A program made the position numbers and the translations under genes. The notes below the pieces were generated by a model. That model worked only from the letters and a program-made list of their open reading frames with translations. It did no database searches and was not told the DNA's origin. From Bacteroidota bacterium (GTDB lineage Bacteria > Bacteroidota > Ignavibacteria > SZUA-365): DNA of 6,007 nt. The stretch is taken from positions 1 through 6,007 of the forward strand of contig JAGTUW010000020.1 in the NCBI GenBank assembly GCA_018224345.1, given 5' to 3'. Shown piece after piece: positions 1-5,976 of this stretch (the stretch's first letter is position 1; every line of letters starts with the position of its first letter).

Positions 1-674
1 CCTTCGCACCGACCAAAAGCGATCCCCGTAATGCGTTGATTCACTTCAGCGCCGACAATGGCGCAAGCTGGCAGTCCTGGCTTGCAAGCGCCGATGACTT
101 TGAACAGGATGGCCTGGCCAGTATGAATCTCCCACTGCTGCGCTCGGATGAGAACTTCGTCATGCATCGTCACCAGTTCATGGCCTCTTACTCCGGTTTA
201 CAATCATTCACCATTTCTTCGAGTCGTGATCAGCTACGCAGTCTGGACATACTTTTCGAACATGCAATCAATACAAAAGTTATGGAGGCATATCAGCTGT
301 TCCCCTCGGCAGACAAGCGTTCGATTTTTTTCGCGACCGGAATGGCAGTCTACCGCATCACCGTGCCGGAATCGACTGCTTTCGCGGCTTCCGTGTCGCC
401 GCCATTACCGCTGAGCATCGCGACGCCGCATCCGCACCCGCTTTCGCGCAGGACGGGCAGCGCCACGCTGTTCATACAGAGCGGGCAACATGACCGGGTG
501 CATCTCCAGGCCTTCGACATGACGGGACGACTCGTCGCCCAGCTCTACGAGGGCGAACTCAGTCCCGAAGGCCGCCACGTCGCCTGGAACACCGCGACTC
601 TCACACCCGGCGCCTATCTGCTGCAGCTCACCTCCACCCGCGGCGTCAACAGACGCACCGTCGTGCTGCGGTAG
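1..674 (+). CDS. Secreted T9SS substrate with Asp-box motif, C-terminal part (5' partial)
   Basis: The reading frame is open from base 3, the first complete codon, to the TAG at 672-674, so 223 C-terminal residues are visible and the start lies outside the window. A TTG at 36 could serve as a start but would cut into a domain, so I treat the gene as truncated by the window edge. Visible residues 16-23 read SADNGASW, a match to the Asp-box (SxDxGxTW) of BNR/sortilin-like beta-propellers. Residues about 96-108 (FFATGMAVYRITV) resemble a propeller strand. The last ~84 residues form a T9SS type A sorting domain: LQAFDMTGRLVAQLYEG, then a conserved H...W, then LTPGAYLLQL and a final RTVVLR. Known: such domains direct Sec-exported proteins through the outer membrane and are then usually removed. 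Inference: a secreted or surface-attached propeller-type protein; its binding or enzymatic role cannot be told from this fragment. Confidence 0.85.
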   Translation, partial: FAPTKSDPRNALIHFSADNGASWQSWLASADDFEQDGLASMNLPLLRSDENFVMHRHQFMASYSGLQSFTISSSRDQLRSLDILFEHAINTKVMEAYQLFPSADKRSIFFATGMAVYRITVPESTAFAASVSPPLPLSIATPHPHPLSRRTGSATLFIQSGQHDRVHLQAFDMTGRLVAQLYEGELSPEGRHVAWNTATLTPGAYLLQLTSTRGVNRRTVVLR

Positions 675-742
675 AAACGGTCGCACGCCCTCTCGTTCCG
701 TGGAGGCACCGACACCCTCTACGAAATGTCACGGACGGTTTG

Positions 743-750
743 TATATTTC
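743..750 (+). promoter_or_regulatory. Candidate -7 promoter element for the VWA gene
   Basis: TATATTTC lies 20 bases before the ATG at 771 and matches the Bacteroidota -7 consensus TAnnTTTG at seven of eight positions. No TTTG-like -33 element is seen at the expected distance, and the leader would be very short. It is a weak but plausible promoter. The 96-bp gap it sits in shows no convincing terminator for the upstream gene. Confidence 0.3.
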
Positions 751-759
751 AGCTACTTT

Positions 760-764
760 GAGGA
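760..764 (+). promoter_or_regulatory. Ribosome binding site of the VWA gene
   Basis: GAGGA with a 6-base spacer to the ATG at 771. It supports this start, which also gives a clean signal peptide. Confidence 0.6.
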
Positions 765-770
765 ATACTG

Positions 771-2756
771 ATGAATGTTACGGTCAGACTCCGTCATATA
801 CTGATTCTGTCGGCATTGCTGCCACACATCGTGTTGTCGCAGCCCCTGGAGTTGCGCATCATCTCGATTGACGCCGGCGCGCTGCCCCACATACGCATGC
901 AGGCGGCGCTGATGCGTGGTGGTGTTGACCTGCCACAACCGGGGAAGGCGACATACTCGTTGACGGAAAACGGCATCGATATCCCGCTCGACATCGACTG
1001 CCCCGACAATTTGGTGATGAACAACGTGGCTCTGGTGCTTGATAACTCGGGCAGTCTCAGTGGCACGGCCTTCGACAGTCTGAAGGCAGGCGCGCTCGCG
1101 GTGATCAACCTGCTGTCCGGCAACGATGCGACGGCGATCTACCATTTTTCCAATGGTGGTGAACGTGTCCTTGACTTTACAACGGACAAAGCGGTACTGC
1201 GCACAGCGGTGGAGGATATGCGTATCGGTGGCGGTACTCCGCTCTACCGTACCATAGATATGGCGCTGCGGGACCTCGCAACCCGAACGGGCAGAAAATA
1301 CTGCATCGTGTTCACGGACGGTGTCGACAATCAATCCAGTATCACCTGGGACGAACTTCTCCCTCTCGCCACAGCAGCCGATATACGTATCTACACCATC
1401 GGATACGGAAACACGGAACTCTCGGAAGAAATTCTGCACTCACTTGCACATGAGACCGGCGGACGCTACTGGCGGATTTTCTCACCAGGACAGGTCGCGG
1501 AAGTGCTGCGCTCGATTGCCGTGGAAATCACTTCTCCCTGGTGCACGATCACCTACGATGCGGAATATTGCACAGACAGTCTTCGCTTCCTGCACCTCCG
1601 TGCAGAACTCGACGGGGAGATGGCTTCGGATGATACGGTGTTCGTTTCACCGTTTCGTCCCGACACGCTGCACGCCCGCGTCACTGCTCCTGCACGCATT
1701 CTTCCGGGAGAGCGGGCGCTGGTTTACATCGCGATGGAACCCGCTCTGCATACCGGCCTGCAACTGACGTTCTCCTTTCTGCTGCGCTACGACACTGATC
1801 TGCTCGACATCGGATCCTCCATCCCCATCACTGTCGGGACCATCACGCAGAACACCAATGCCCGACTGCGGCAGGAAGCGCCAGGCGTACTGCGCTTCAC
1901 CGCCGAACGTGTCACACCCGCAAAGTCCGATGGCGATCTGATAGGCGTAGTCCTGCGCCATATCCCCGCCGATATCAGCCGTCCGATCCCGCTCACCCTT
2001 GAAGATTTCACACTCACGGCGGGTTGCGACAACACGGTCATTCTGCATTTTGACACGCTGGAAGTCTGCCAATGCGAGGATGTTCTTTCCTACACCATCG
2101 AAACAGTCGCGGGAGCCCTCCCCGGCGAGGAGATCGATGTCCCGCTTCGTATCCCGCGCCCCTCGGAGGACTTCCCCGTTCTTCTCTCCGCACGGTTGAC
2201 CTATGACCCGATGCGGCTCCGGCTGATCGGGATTCTCGATGAAGAGGGAGAGGATTGGATGATCGACGATCAGGGCGCACATGGCGAGGTCGGTCTGTGG
2301 CTCAATACCACCGGACGGGGAGTGGATATGCAGCCGCGTCTGCGCTTCGTCGGCCTGGGTGATCGCACACCGGAACAAACCGAAGTCCGTGTTACCGGAA
2401 TGACGATGTATGCACATTGCTGTCTCGATGCCGCGCCTGAAAGCATCCCGTTCTGGATCGACGGTATCTGCGAATTTCTGCTTCGCCCGAAAGACAATGT
2501 GATCACGGAACTCTTCCCGAATCCGGCATCGCAACAGCTCACGATCATGCTGCGCCTGCCGCAAGACGGGACAACGGCAGGCCGCCTGGAACTCTACTCC
2601 GCGGGCGGTGACCGGGTCTACCACGAGCGCATCGAAACGGGACGCAGCGACTGGATGACGCAGGTCAATGTCTCGGGCCTCTCCGCCGGGAAATACACAT
2701 TGCGCTACATGACGGAAGAACAAATGAGTGTGCGCACAGTGACCATTGTGCGTTGA
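771..2756 (+). CDS. Secreted VWA-domain protein with tandem beta-sandwich modules and T9SS sorting domain
   Basis: 661 residues. Residues 1-24 are a signal peptide (Arg-rich start, hydrophobic ILILSALLPHIVL, then SQ). Residues ~86-255 are a VWA domain with a complete metal-ion-dependent adhesion site: DNSGS (D91, S93, S95), T156 in GGGTPLY and D183 in FTDGVDN. Residues ~256-300 look like a short beta-rich linker with C258 and C267. Two similar modules follow (~302-435 and ~441-568). Each begins with a LPGE motif, continues with a YDxDLL or YDPMRL strand and ends in spaced cysteines; they resemble cohesin/CBM-like beta-sandwiches, an assignment made by pattern only. Residues 580-661 are a T9SS type A sorting domain (ELFPNPAS, then LSAGKYTLRY, ending RTVTIVR). 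Known: VWA domains bind protein ligands through a divalent metal. Inference: a cell-surface adhesin or scaffold. The start is supported by GAGGA and the signal peptide. No catalytic residues are evident. Confidence 0.9.
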   Translation: MNVTVRLRHILILSALLPHIVLSQPLELRIISIDAGALPHIRMQAALMRGGVDLPQPGKATYSLTENGIDIPLDIDCPDNLVMNNVALVLDNSGSLSGTAFDSLKAGALAVINLLSGNDATAIYHFSNGGERVLDFTTDKAVLRTAVEDMRIGGGTPLYRTIDMALRDLATRTGRKYCIVFTDGVDNQSSITWDELLPLATAADIRIYTIGYGNTELSEEILHSLAHETGGRYWRIFSPGQVAEVLRSIAVEITSPWCTITYDAEYCTDSLRFLHLRAELDGEMASDDTVFVSPFRPDTLHARVTAPARILPGERALVYIAMEPALHTGLQLTFSFLLRYDTDLLDIGSSIPITVGTITQNTNARLRQEAPGVLRFTAERVTPAKSDGDLIGVVLRHIPADISRPIPLTLEDFTLTAGCDNTVILHFDTLEVCQCEDVLSYTIETVAGALPGEEIDVPLRIPRPSEDFPVLLSARLTYDPMRLRLIGILDEEGEDWMIDDQGAHGEVGLWLNTTGRGVDMQPRLRFVGLGDRTPEQTEVRVTGMTMYAHCCLDAAPESIPFWIDGICEFLLRPKDNVITELFPNPASQQLTIMLRLPQDGTTAGRLELYSAGGDRVYHERIETGRSDWMTQVNVSGLSAGKYTLRYMTEEQMSVRTVTIVR

Positions 2757-2804
2757 ACAGTACCGCCGCGTTGCACACGCATTGTCCCGTTCTCACCGAA
2801 TCCC

Positions 2805-2812
2805 TATCTTTC
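2805..2812 (+). promoter_or_regulatory. Candidate -7 promoter element for the small membrane protein gene
   Basis: TATCTTTC matches the Bacteroidota -7 consensus TAnnTTTG at seven of eight positions. ATTG at 2781-2784, 20 bases upstream, could be the -33 element (TTTG consensus). Transcription would begin roughly at 2817-2822, about 40 bases before the ATG. The same TAnnTTTC form occurs before the VWA gene at 743-750. Confidence 0.35.
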
Positions 2813-2851
2813 TCTCTGTCGCCTCAAGCAACATCGATGACAGAGAAGGAG
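2808..2851 (+). repeat. Inverted repeat that could cover the Shine-Dalgarno site
   Basis: TCTCTGTC (2813-2820) pairs perfectly with GACAGAGA (2839-2846) across an 18-base loop. After one mismatch, 2808-2811 can continue pairing with 2848-2851, two of the four pairs being G-U, so the AAGGAG site would be inside the stem. It would act only if the transcript starts upstream of 2808, which conflicts with the promoter proposed at 2805-2812. Confidence 0.35.
2846..2851 (+). promoter_or_regulatory. Ribosome binding site of the small membrane protein gene
   Basis: AAGGAG with a 7-base spacer to the ATG at 2859. This strong site fixes the start and argues that this short gene is real. Confidence 0.75.
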
Positions 2852-2858
2852 CGTCACC

Positions 2859-3185
2859 ATGCAGGAAAACCGACCCGATCAGACACGCACACCGCTGCAG
2901 TTGCAGATCACCTACCTTCTGCAGTCGCTCGTCGTCATCGTTGTCACCGGGATGACCGTCCTGCCGCTGTCAAGATTGCTCCCCTTCACTATCCATAATC
3001 GCTACTTTCAGGATACGGAAATCTATTTCCTTGCCATCATCGCCAACCTGGTATTCTTTCACACATTGTCCTGGCATATTGTCGAGGAATCCCGGGCACG
3101 GGTGGTGTTCGGAACCGCCATCACGACGCTCGTGACCTCCACACTGATTTATGGCGTATACTATCTCTATGCCTCACTGATGTGA
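2859..3185 (+). CDS. Small integral membrane protein, function unknown
   Basis: 108 residues; I do not recognise the family. A short polar N-terminus (MQENRPDQTRTPLQLQ) is followed by three predicted membrane segments at about 17-38, 54-75 and 82-105. The charged connector EESRAR lies between the second and third, so the positive-inside rule suggests that connector is cytoplasmic. No signal peptide, cysteine, histidine cluster or catalytic motif stands out; two histidines (H65, H70) flank the end of the second segment. The ideal AAGGAG site and a candidate promoter upstream support it as an independently transcribed gene 102 bp after the VWA gene. Its last 19 bp, including the TGA at 3183-3185, overlap the 3' end of the convergent antiporter gene. 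The product could be a subunit or regulator of another membrane protein, but nothing in the sequence shows a partner. Confidence 0.7.
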   Translation: MQENRPDQTRTPLQLQITYLLQSLVVIVVTGMTVLPLSRLLPFTIHNRYFQDTEIYFLAIIANLVFFHTLSWHIVEESRARVVFGTAITTLVTSTLIYGVYYLYASLM

Positions 3186-5170
3186 GTTCCACGCCAATAC
3201 AGAATGGCTGCGAGCAGCAGCACGCCGGCAGGCAGCAGGATGAAGGGAGAAATGCCGTATGCCGCCGGAAGCAGACCTCCGAACAATGCCACCGCGCCGA
3301 TGGTCAGCGCGTACGGGAGTTGCGTACGCACATGATCGATGTGATCGCAGGCGGAGGCCATGGAACTGAGAATCGTCGTGTCGGAGATCGGCGAACAGTG
3401 ATCTCCGAACACCGCGCCGGCCAGTACCGAAGCCGTCGTCCCCAACATCACAACCGATGCCGCATCGGCAGAAAGCGCGGCATCCTGTCCCAGCACCACC
3501 GACAGCGGGATGACAATGGGCATCATGATACCCATGGTGCCCCAGCTCGTCCCTGTCGCGAAACTGATCACTGCGGCGACGACGAAGGTGGCGGCTGGCA
3601 ACAGTCTCGGCGGAAGATTCCCCTTCAACAGTTCCACCAGGTAATCGGCGGTGTGCAATTCAATGGTAATCTGTCCGATACTCCATGCCAGCGTGAGAAT
3701 GAGCATGGCCAGGAGCATGGATTTGAGTCCGTTGAACCAGGCATCCATCGCTTCACCAACGCGCAGGATGCGTTGACCGACAGCAAGCACAATAGCCACG
3801 AGGCAACTCAACAGCGACGCCCAGAGCAACGCGCTGTAGGAATCCGCCTGCCCAATGACATGACCGATACTGAAGTCACTCCCGCCGGCGTCGATGATAG
3901 CTTGCATGCCCGTGTACCACAGACCACCGAGTGCGGCGAGGATGACGGTCAGTATGGGAATCGCGGCATTCCACCAGCGGGCGGGCGTCCCTTCTTTCGG
4001 TACGACTGCCGATGAATCGGTCAGATCGGTAGCCGGTTGCGCTCCGTCGCGATAGAGCTTCCCGTGACGGCGCGCCCGTTCTTCAGCCCGGCCCATCGGA
4101 CCGTAATCCTTCCCGCTCAACGCAATCATCGCTCCGAATGCCAACGTCAGAATAGGGTAGAAACTGTAAGGCAGCATATCGAGAAAAACGGCATAGGCGC
4201 CGCGCGCCGTCATATCCACACTGCGGAGCGCTGCGTCAATGAGGCCGACTTCATAACCGATCCAGGTACTGATGAACAGTACCGAGGCGACCGGCGCCGC
4301 GGTGGAGTCGACAAGAAAGGCAAGTTTCTCGCGAGAAATACGCAGACGGTCGGTAATCGGACGCATGGTGTTCCCGACAATGAGGGTGTTCGCATAGTCA
4401 TCGAAGAAAATCATGAAGCCCATGACCCAGGTCGAGATCTGTCCTCCCCGCGGAGTCCGGGCGATACGCGTGATCGCTTCGGCAATCCCCATCGTCCCGC
4501 CACTCCTGCTTATCACACCTACCATGCCCCCGAACAGCATGGAGAAAGCGATGATCGACATACGATCAGGATCGGCAAGAGCATGGATGATATAGTGATC
4601 CAGAACGCGAAAAAAACTCCCGATGGGATCGTAATCATAGACGAAAAGCGCACCCAGCCACACGCCCGCAAACAGCGAGACGATGACCTGTCGCAGCAAC
4701 AACGCAAGAACAATGGCCAGCAGCGGCGGCAGCACACTGAGTATTCCCGGAATCACGCGCACGGCACGTGTGACGCTCCACTCCACGGGACGCGGCGCTG
4801 CTGTGCGCAGATCCGCCTCCCCGGCCTCTGTCATCTCTTCGTGTTCGCTTCCCTCCGTCACCCGCGGGTGTATCACCTGCGAAAGCACCACGGAAATCGT
4901 ATCCCCTCCGGGTTTTGCTTCCGTACTGAGAAAGCGTCCCTTGCGCATCACCGGCTTTATGCCTTCGGGAAAGGACACACCCCTGAATTCCAGGGCTCCG
5001 TTCACCGTGGTGTCGATGCGTCCCTCAGCATCCAGCGCCGTCACTTCCAGTCGAAAACTCACACCATCGAGCAGCAACGCCGGAACGTCCAGGCGCAACT
5101 GCCCGCCATGCGCAGCGGAAAACGCAGCAAGCATTGCGATAAAGAAAAACAGCCGTACGGAACGATGCAT
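3167..5170 (-). CDS. NhaC-family Na+/H+ antiporter with exported N-terminal Ig-like domain
   Basis: 667 residues from the ATG at 5168-5170. Residues ~1-21 form a signal peptide (MHRSVRLFFFIAMLAAFSAA). Residues ~24-100 look like an Ig-like beta-sandwich (FRLEVTALDAEGRIDTTVNG), followed by an acidic linker (~104-122). Residues ~135-660 are the transporter, with roughly 12-13 membrane segments. Signature stretches of the NhaC family (Pfam Na_H_antiporter, COG1757) are FFDDYANTLIVGNTMRPITD (255-274), SFATGTSWGTMGIMMP (536-551) and GAVFGDHCSPISDTTILSSM (585-604). A charged loop at ~353-398 is probably cytoplasmic. Known: the family exchanges Na+ for H+, though members such as MleN carry organic acids, so the substrate is not certain. 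Typical relatives are about 450-520 residues, so the exported N-terminus is an addition. The frame extends upstream to a TTG at 5266, but that start would bury the signal peptide. The ribosome site is weak (GGGG, 4 bases before ATG). It is divergent from the thiol protein gene and overlaps the small membrane gene at its 3' end. Confidence 0.92.
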   Translation of the reverse strand: MHRSVRLFFFIAMLAAFSAAHGGQLRLDVPALLLDGVSFRLEVTALDAEGRIDTTVNGALEFRGVSFPEGIKPVMRKGRFLSTEAKPGGDTISVVLSQVIHPRVTEGSEHEEMTEAGEADLRTAAPRPVEWSVTRAVRVIPGILSVLPPLLAIVLALLLRQVIVSLFAGVWLGALFVYDYDPIGSFFRVLDHYIIHALADPDRMSIIAFSMLFGGMVGVISRSGGTMGIAEAITRIARTPRGGQISTWVMGFMIFFDDYANTLIVGNTMRPITDRLRISREKLAFLVDSTAAPVASVLFISTWIGYEVGLIDAALRSVDMTARGAYAVFLDMLPYSFYPILTLAFGAMIALSGKDYGPMGRAEERARRHGKLYRDGAQPATDLTDSSAVVPKEGTPARWWNAAIPILTVILAALGGLWYTGMQAIIDAGGSDFSIGHVIGQADSYSALLWASLLSCLVAIVLAVGQRILRVGEAMDAWFNGLKSMLLAMLILTLAWSIGQITIELHTADYLVELLKGNLPPRLLPAATFVVAAVISFATGTSWGTMGIMMPIVIPLSVVLGQDAALSADAASVVMLGTTASVLAGAVFGDHCSPISDTTILSSMASACDHIDHVRTQLPYALTIGAVALFGGLLPAAYGISPFILLPAGVLLLAAILYWRGTHISEA

Positions 5171-5238
5171 GCAACCCCGTCTGTTCTGGAACTGTGTGCA
5201 AAATGTGGCCCCGTGGAGTGTTTTGCAATAGTCGAAGA

Positions 5239-5278
5239 AAAAACCACGAATGTGTCGGGATGTCAATCACCGGTTTTT
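5239..5278. repeat. Inverted repeat in the divergent intergenic region
   Basis: AAAAACC (5239-5245) and GGTTTTT (5272-5278) are exact inverted copies 26 bases apart, inside the 169-bp gap between the divergent antiporter and thiol-protein genes. Reading outward on each strand gives GGTTTTTTCTTC (minus) and GGTTTTTCTTTC (plus), so both genes carry a nearly identical T-rich element. It could be a shared operator or paired promoter parts; no consensus promoter is otherwise clear here. A TTGACA lies on the minus strand at 5261-5266 but lacks a matching -10. Confidence 0.3.
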
Positions 5279-5327
5279 CTTTCTCTCCGCGCTTCCATAG
5301 ATTGCCGGATGACACGAAACATATGAC

Positions 5328-5334
5328 AAGGAGG
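5328..5334 (+). promoter_or_regulatory. Ribosome binding site of the thiol protein gene
   Basis: AAGGAGG, the full anti-16S complement core, with a 5-base spacer to the ATG at 5340. It decides the start over later in-frame ATGs and predicts strong translation. Confidence 0.85.
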
Positions 5335-5339
5335 ATACT

Positions 5340-5888
5340 ATGGCTCTTATGTATTCGAAAGGAATGCCCGTGGGAACGGATATGCCACCGTTTGAACTCA
5401 AAGGAGTGGATGGAAATACCTGGACACCGGAGAGTTTTGCCGATGCCCGCATACTCGTTGTGGTCTTCACCTGCAACCACTGTCCCTATGCCAAGGCGAG
5501 CGAAGACCGTCTCATTGCGCTGCAGAAAGATTTCTCCGACCGTGGTGTGCGCTTCGTCCTGATCAACTCCAATGACGCAGTCCGCTACACAGACGATTCT
5601 TTCGAAAACATGGTCCGGCGTGCAAAGGAGAAAAATTATCCCTTTCCCTATCTTTTCGATGAAACCCAGGAAGTAGCCAAAGCCTACGATGCCGCCTGTA
5701 CACCGGATATCTTCGTGTTCGACAAAGAACGCAAACTCCGCTACAACGGCCGCATCGACGACAACTGGCAGAACCCGGAACAAGTCACCAGAGAGGATCT
5801 GCGCACGGTGCTTGAGGATCTGCTCGCAGGACGCGACATCAGTATCGACCCGCAACCCTCGATGGGCTGCTCGATTAAATGGAAATAA
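5340..5888 (+). CDS. Thioredoxin-fold protein, AhpC/TSA 'PRX-like 1' type
   Basis: 182 residues with no signal peptide, so probably cytoplasmic. It has a redoxin fold: an N-terminal segment VGTDMPPFELKGVDG typical of AhpC/TSA proteins, then the active site FTCNHCPY with C45 and C48 at the start of a helix, then FVLINSND (72-79). CTPDIFVFD (120-128) follows, where P122 is the expected cis-proline facing the CxxC, and then GRIDDN (137-142). The C-terminus GCSIKWK carries C177. CNHCPY, AACTPD, GRIDDN and GCSIKWK are together characteristic of the peroxiredoxin-like 1 group often annotated simply as thioredoxin family protein. Known: the CxxC should allow thiol-disulfide exchange; the physiological substrate of this group is not well defined. 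Length fits the family. It is divergent from the antiporter gene and looks monocistronic. C120 and C177 are extra cysteines that might act as resolving or reductant-contacting residues. Confidence 0.9.
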   Translation: MALMYSKGMPVGTDMPPFELKGVDGNTWTPESFADARILVVVFTCNHCPYAKASEDRLIALQKDFSDRGVRFVLINSNDAVRYTDDSFENMVRRAKEKNYPFPYLFDETQEVAKAYDAACTPDIFVFDKERKLRYNGRIDDNWQNPEQVTREDLRTVLEDLLAGRDISIDPQPSMGCSIKWK

Positions 5889-5907
5889 AACCGTTTCCCG
5901 GAAACGG
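5883..5907 (-). terminator. Candidate intrinsic terminator for a leftward gene beyond the window
   Basis: CCGTTTC (5891-5897) and GAAACGG (5901-5907) form a perfect 7-bp stem with a 3-base loop, starting two bases after the stop codon of the thiol protein gene. Read on the minus strand the stem is followed by TTTTATTT, as in an intrinsic terminator; read on the plus strand it is followed by AAAA. It therefore suits transcripts arriving from the right better than those of the thiol gene. The stem is only moderately GC-rich. Confidence 0.4.
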
Positions 5908-5960
5908 AAAATGGCATTATATACCGATAATTTCACTCGTAGCCGTGCCCGTCGGCTTAA

Positions 5961-5976
5961 CCGGAAATAATTCCGG
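5961..5976. repeat. Short perfect hairpin CCGGAA-ATAA-TTCCGG
   Basis: A 6-bp perfect stem with a 4-base loop, in the 119-bp tail after the thiol protein gene. Neither strand has a T-run after it, so it is not a standard terminator. The rest of the tail (5908-6007) shows no supportable gene. Confidence 0.3.

Noticed and set aside
36..674. TTG at 36 as the true start of the first gene
   Set aside because: The frame stays open to base 3 and the Asp-box motif sits just after it with no signal peptide, so the gene is cut by the window edge.
1647..2723. 358-residue minus-strand frame opposite the VWA gene
   Set aside because: The plus-strand product has a signal peptide, VWA motif and sorting domain; the antisense product shows nothing recognisable.
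2733..2752. 8-bp hairpin (CGCACAGT/ATTGTGCG) at the end of the VWA gene as a terminator
   Set aside because: It lies inside the coding end, contains a G-U pair and is not followed by a T-run.
3182..4015. 277-residue open frame on the plus strand opposite the antiporter gene
   Set aside because: Same reason: antisense shadow with low-information composition and no ribosome site of its own.
5171..5266. 32-residue N-terminal extension of the antiporter from a TTG start
   Set aside because: It would bury the signal peptide that begins at the ATG at 5170 and has no ribosome site; the residues look like translated leader.
4037..5326. 429-residue open frame on the plus strand opposite the antiporter gene
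   Set aside because: It is antisense to a clear NhaC-family gene and has a His/Arg/Gln/Thr-rich composition with no domain, typical of a reverse-strand shadow.
5916..5921. TATAAT on the minus strand as a promoter
   Set aside because: No -35 element at a suitable distance and it would fire straight into the terminator-like hairpin and the antisense of the thiol gene.
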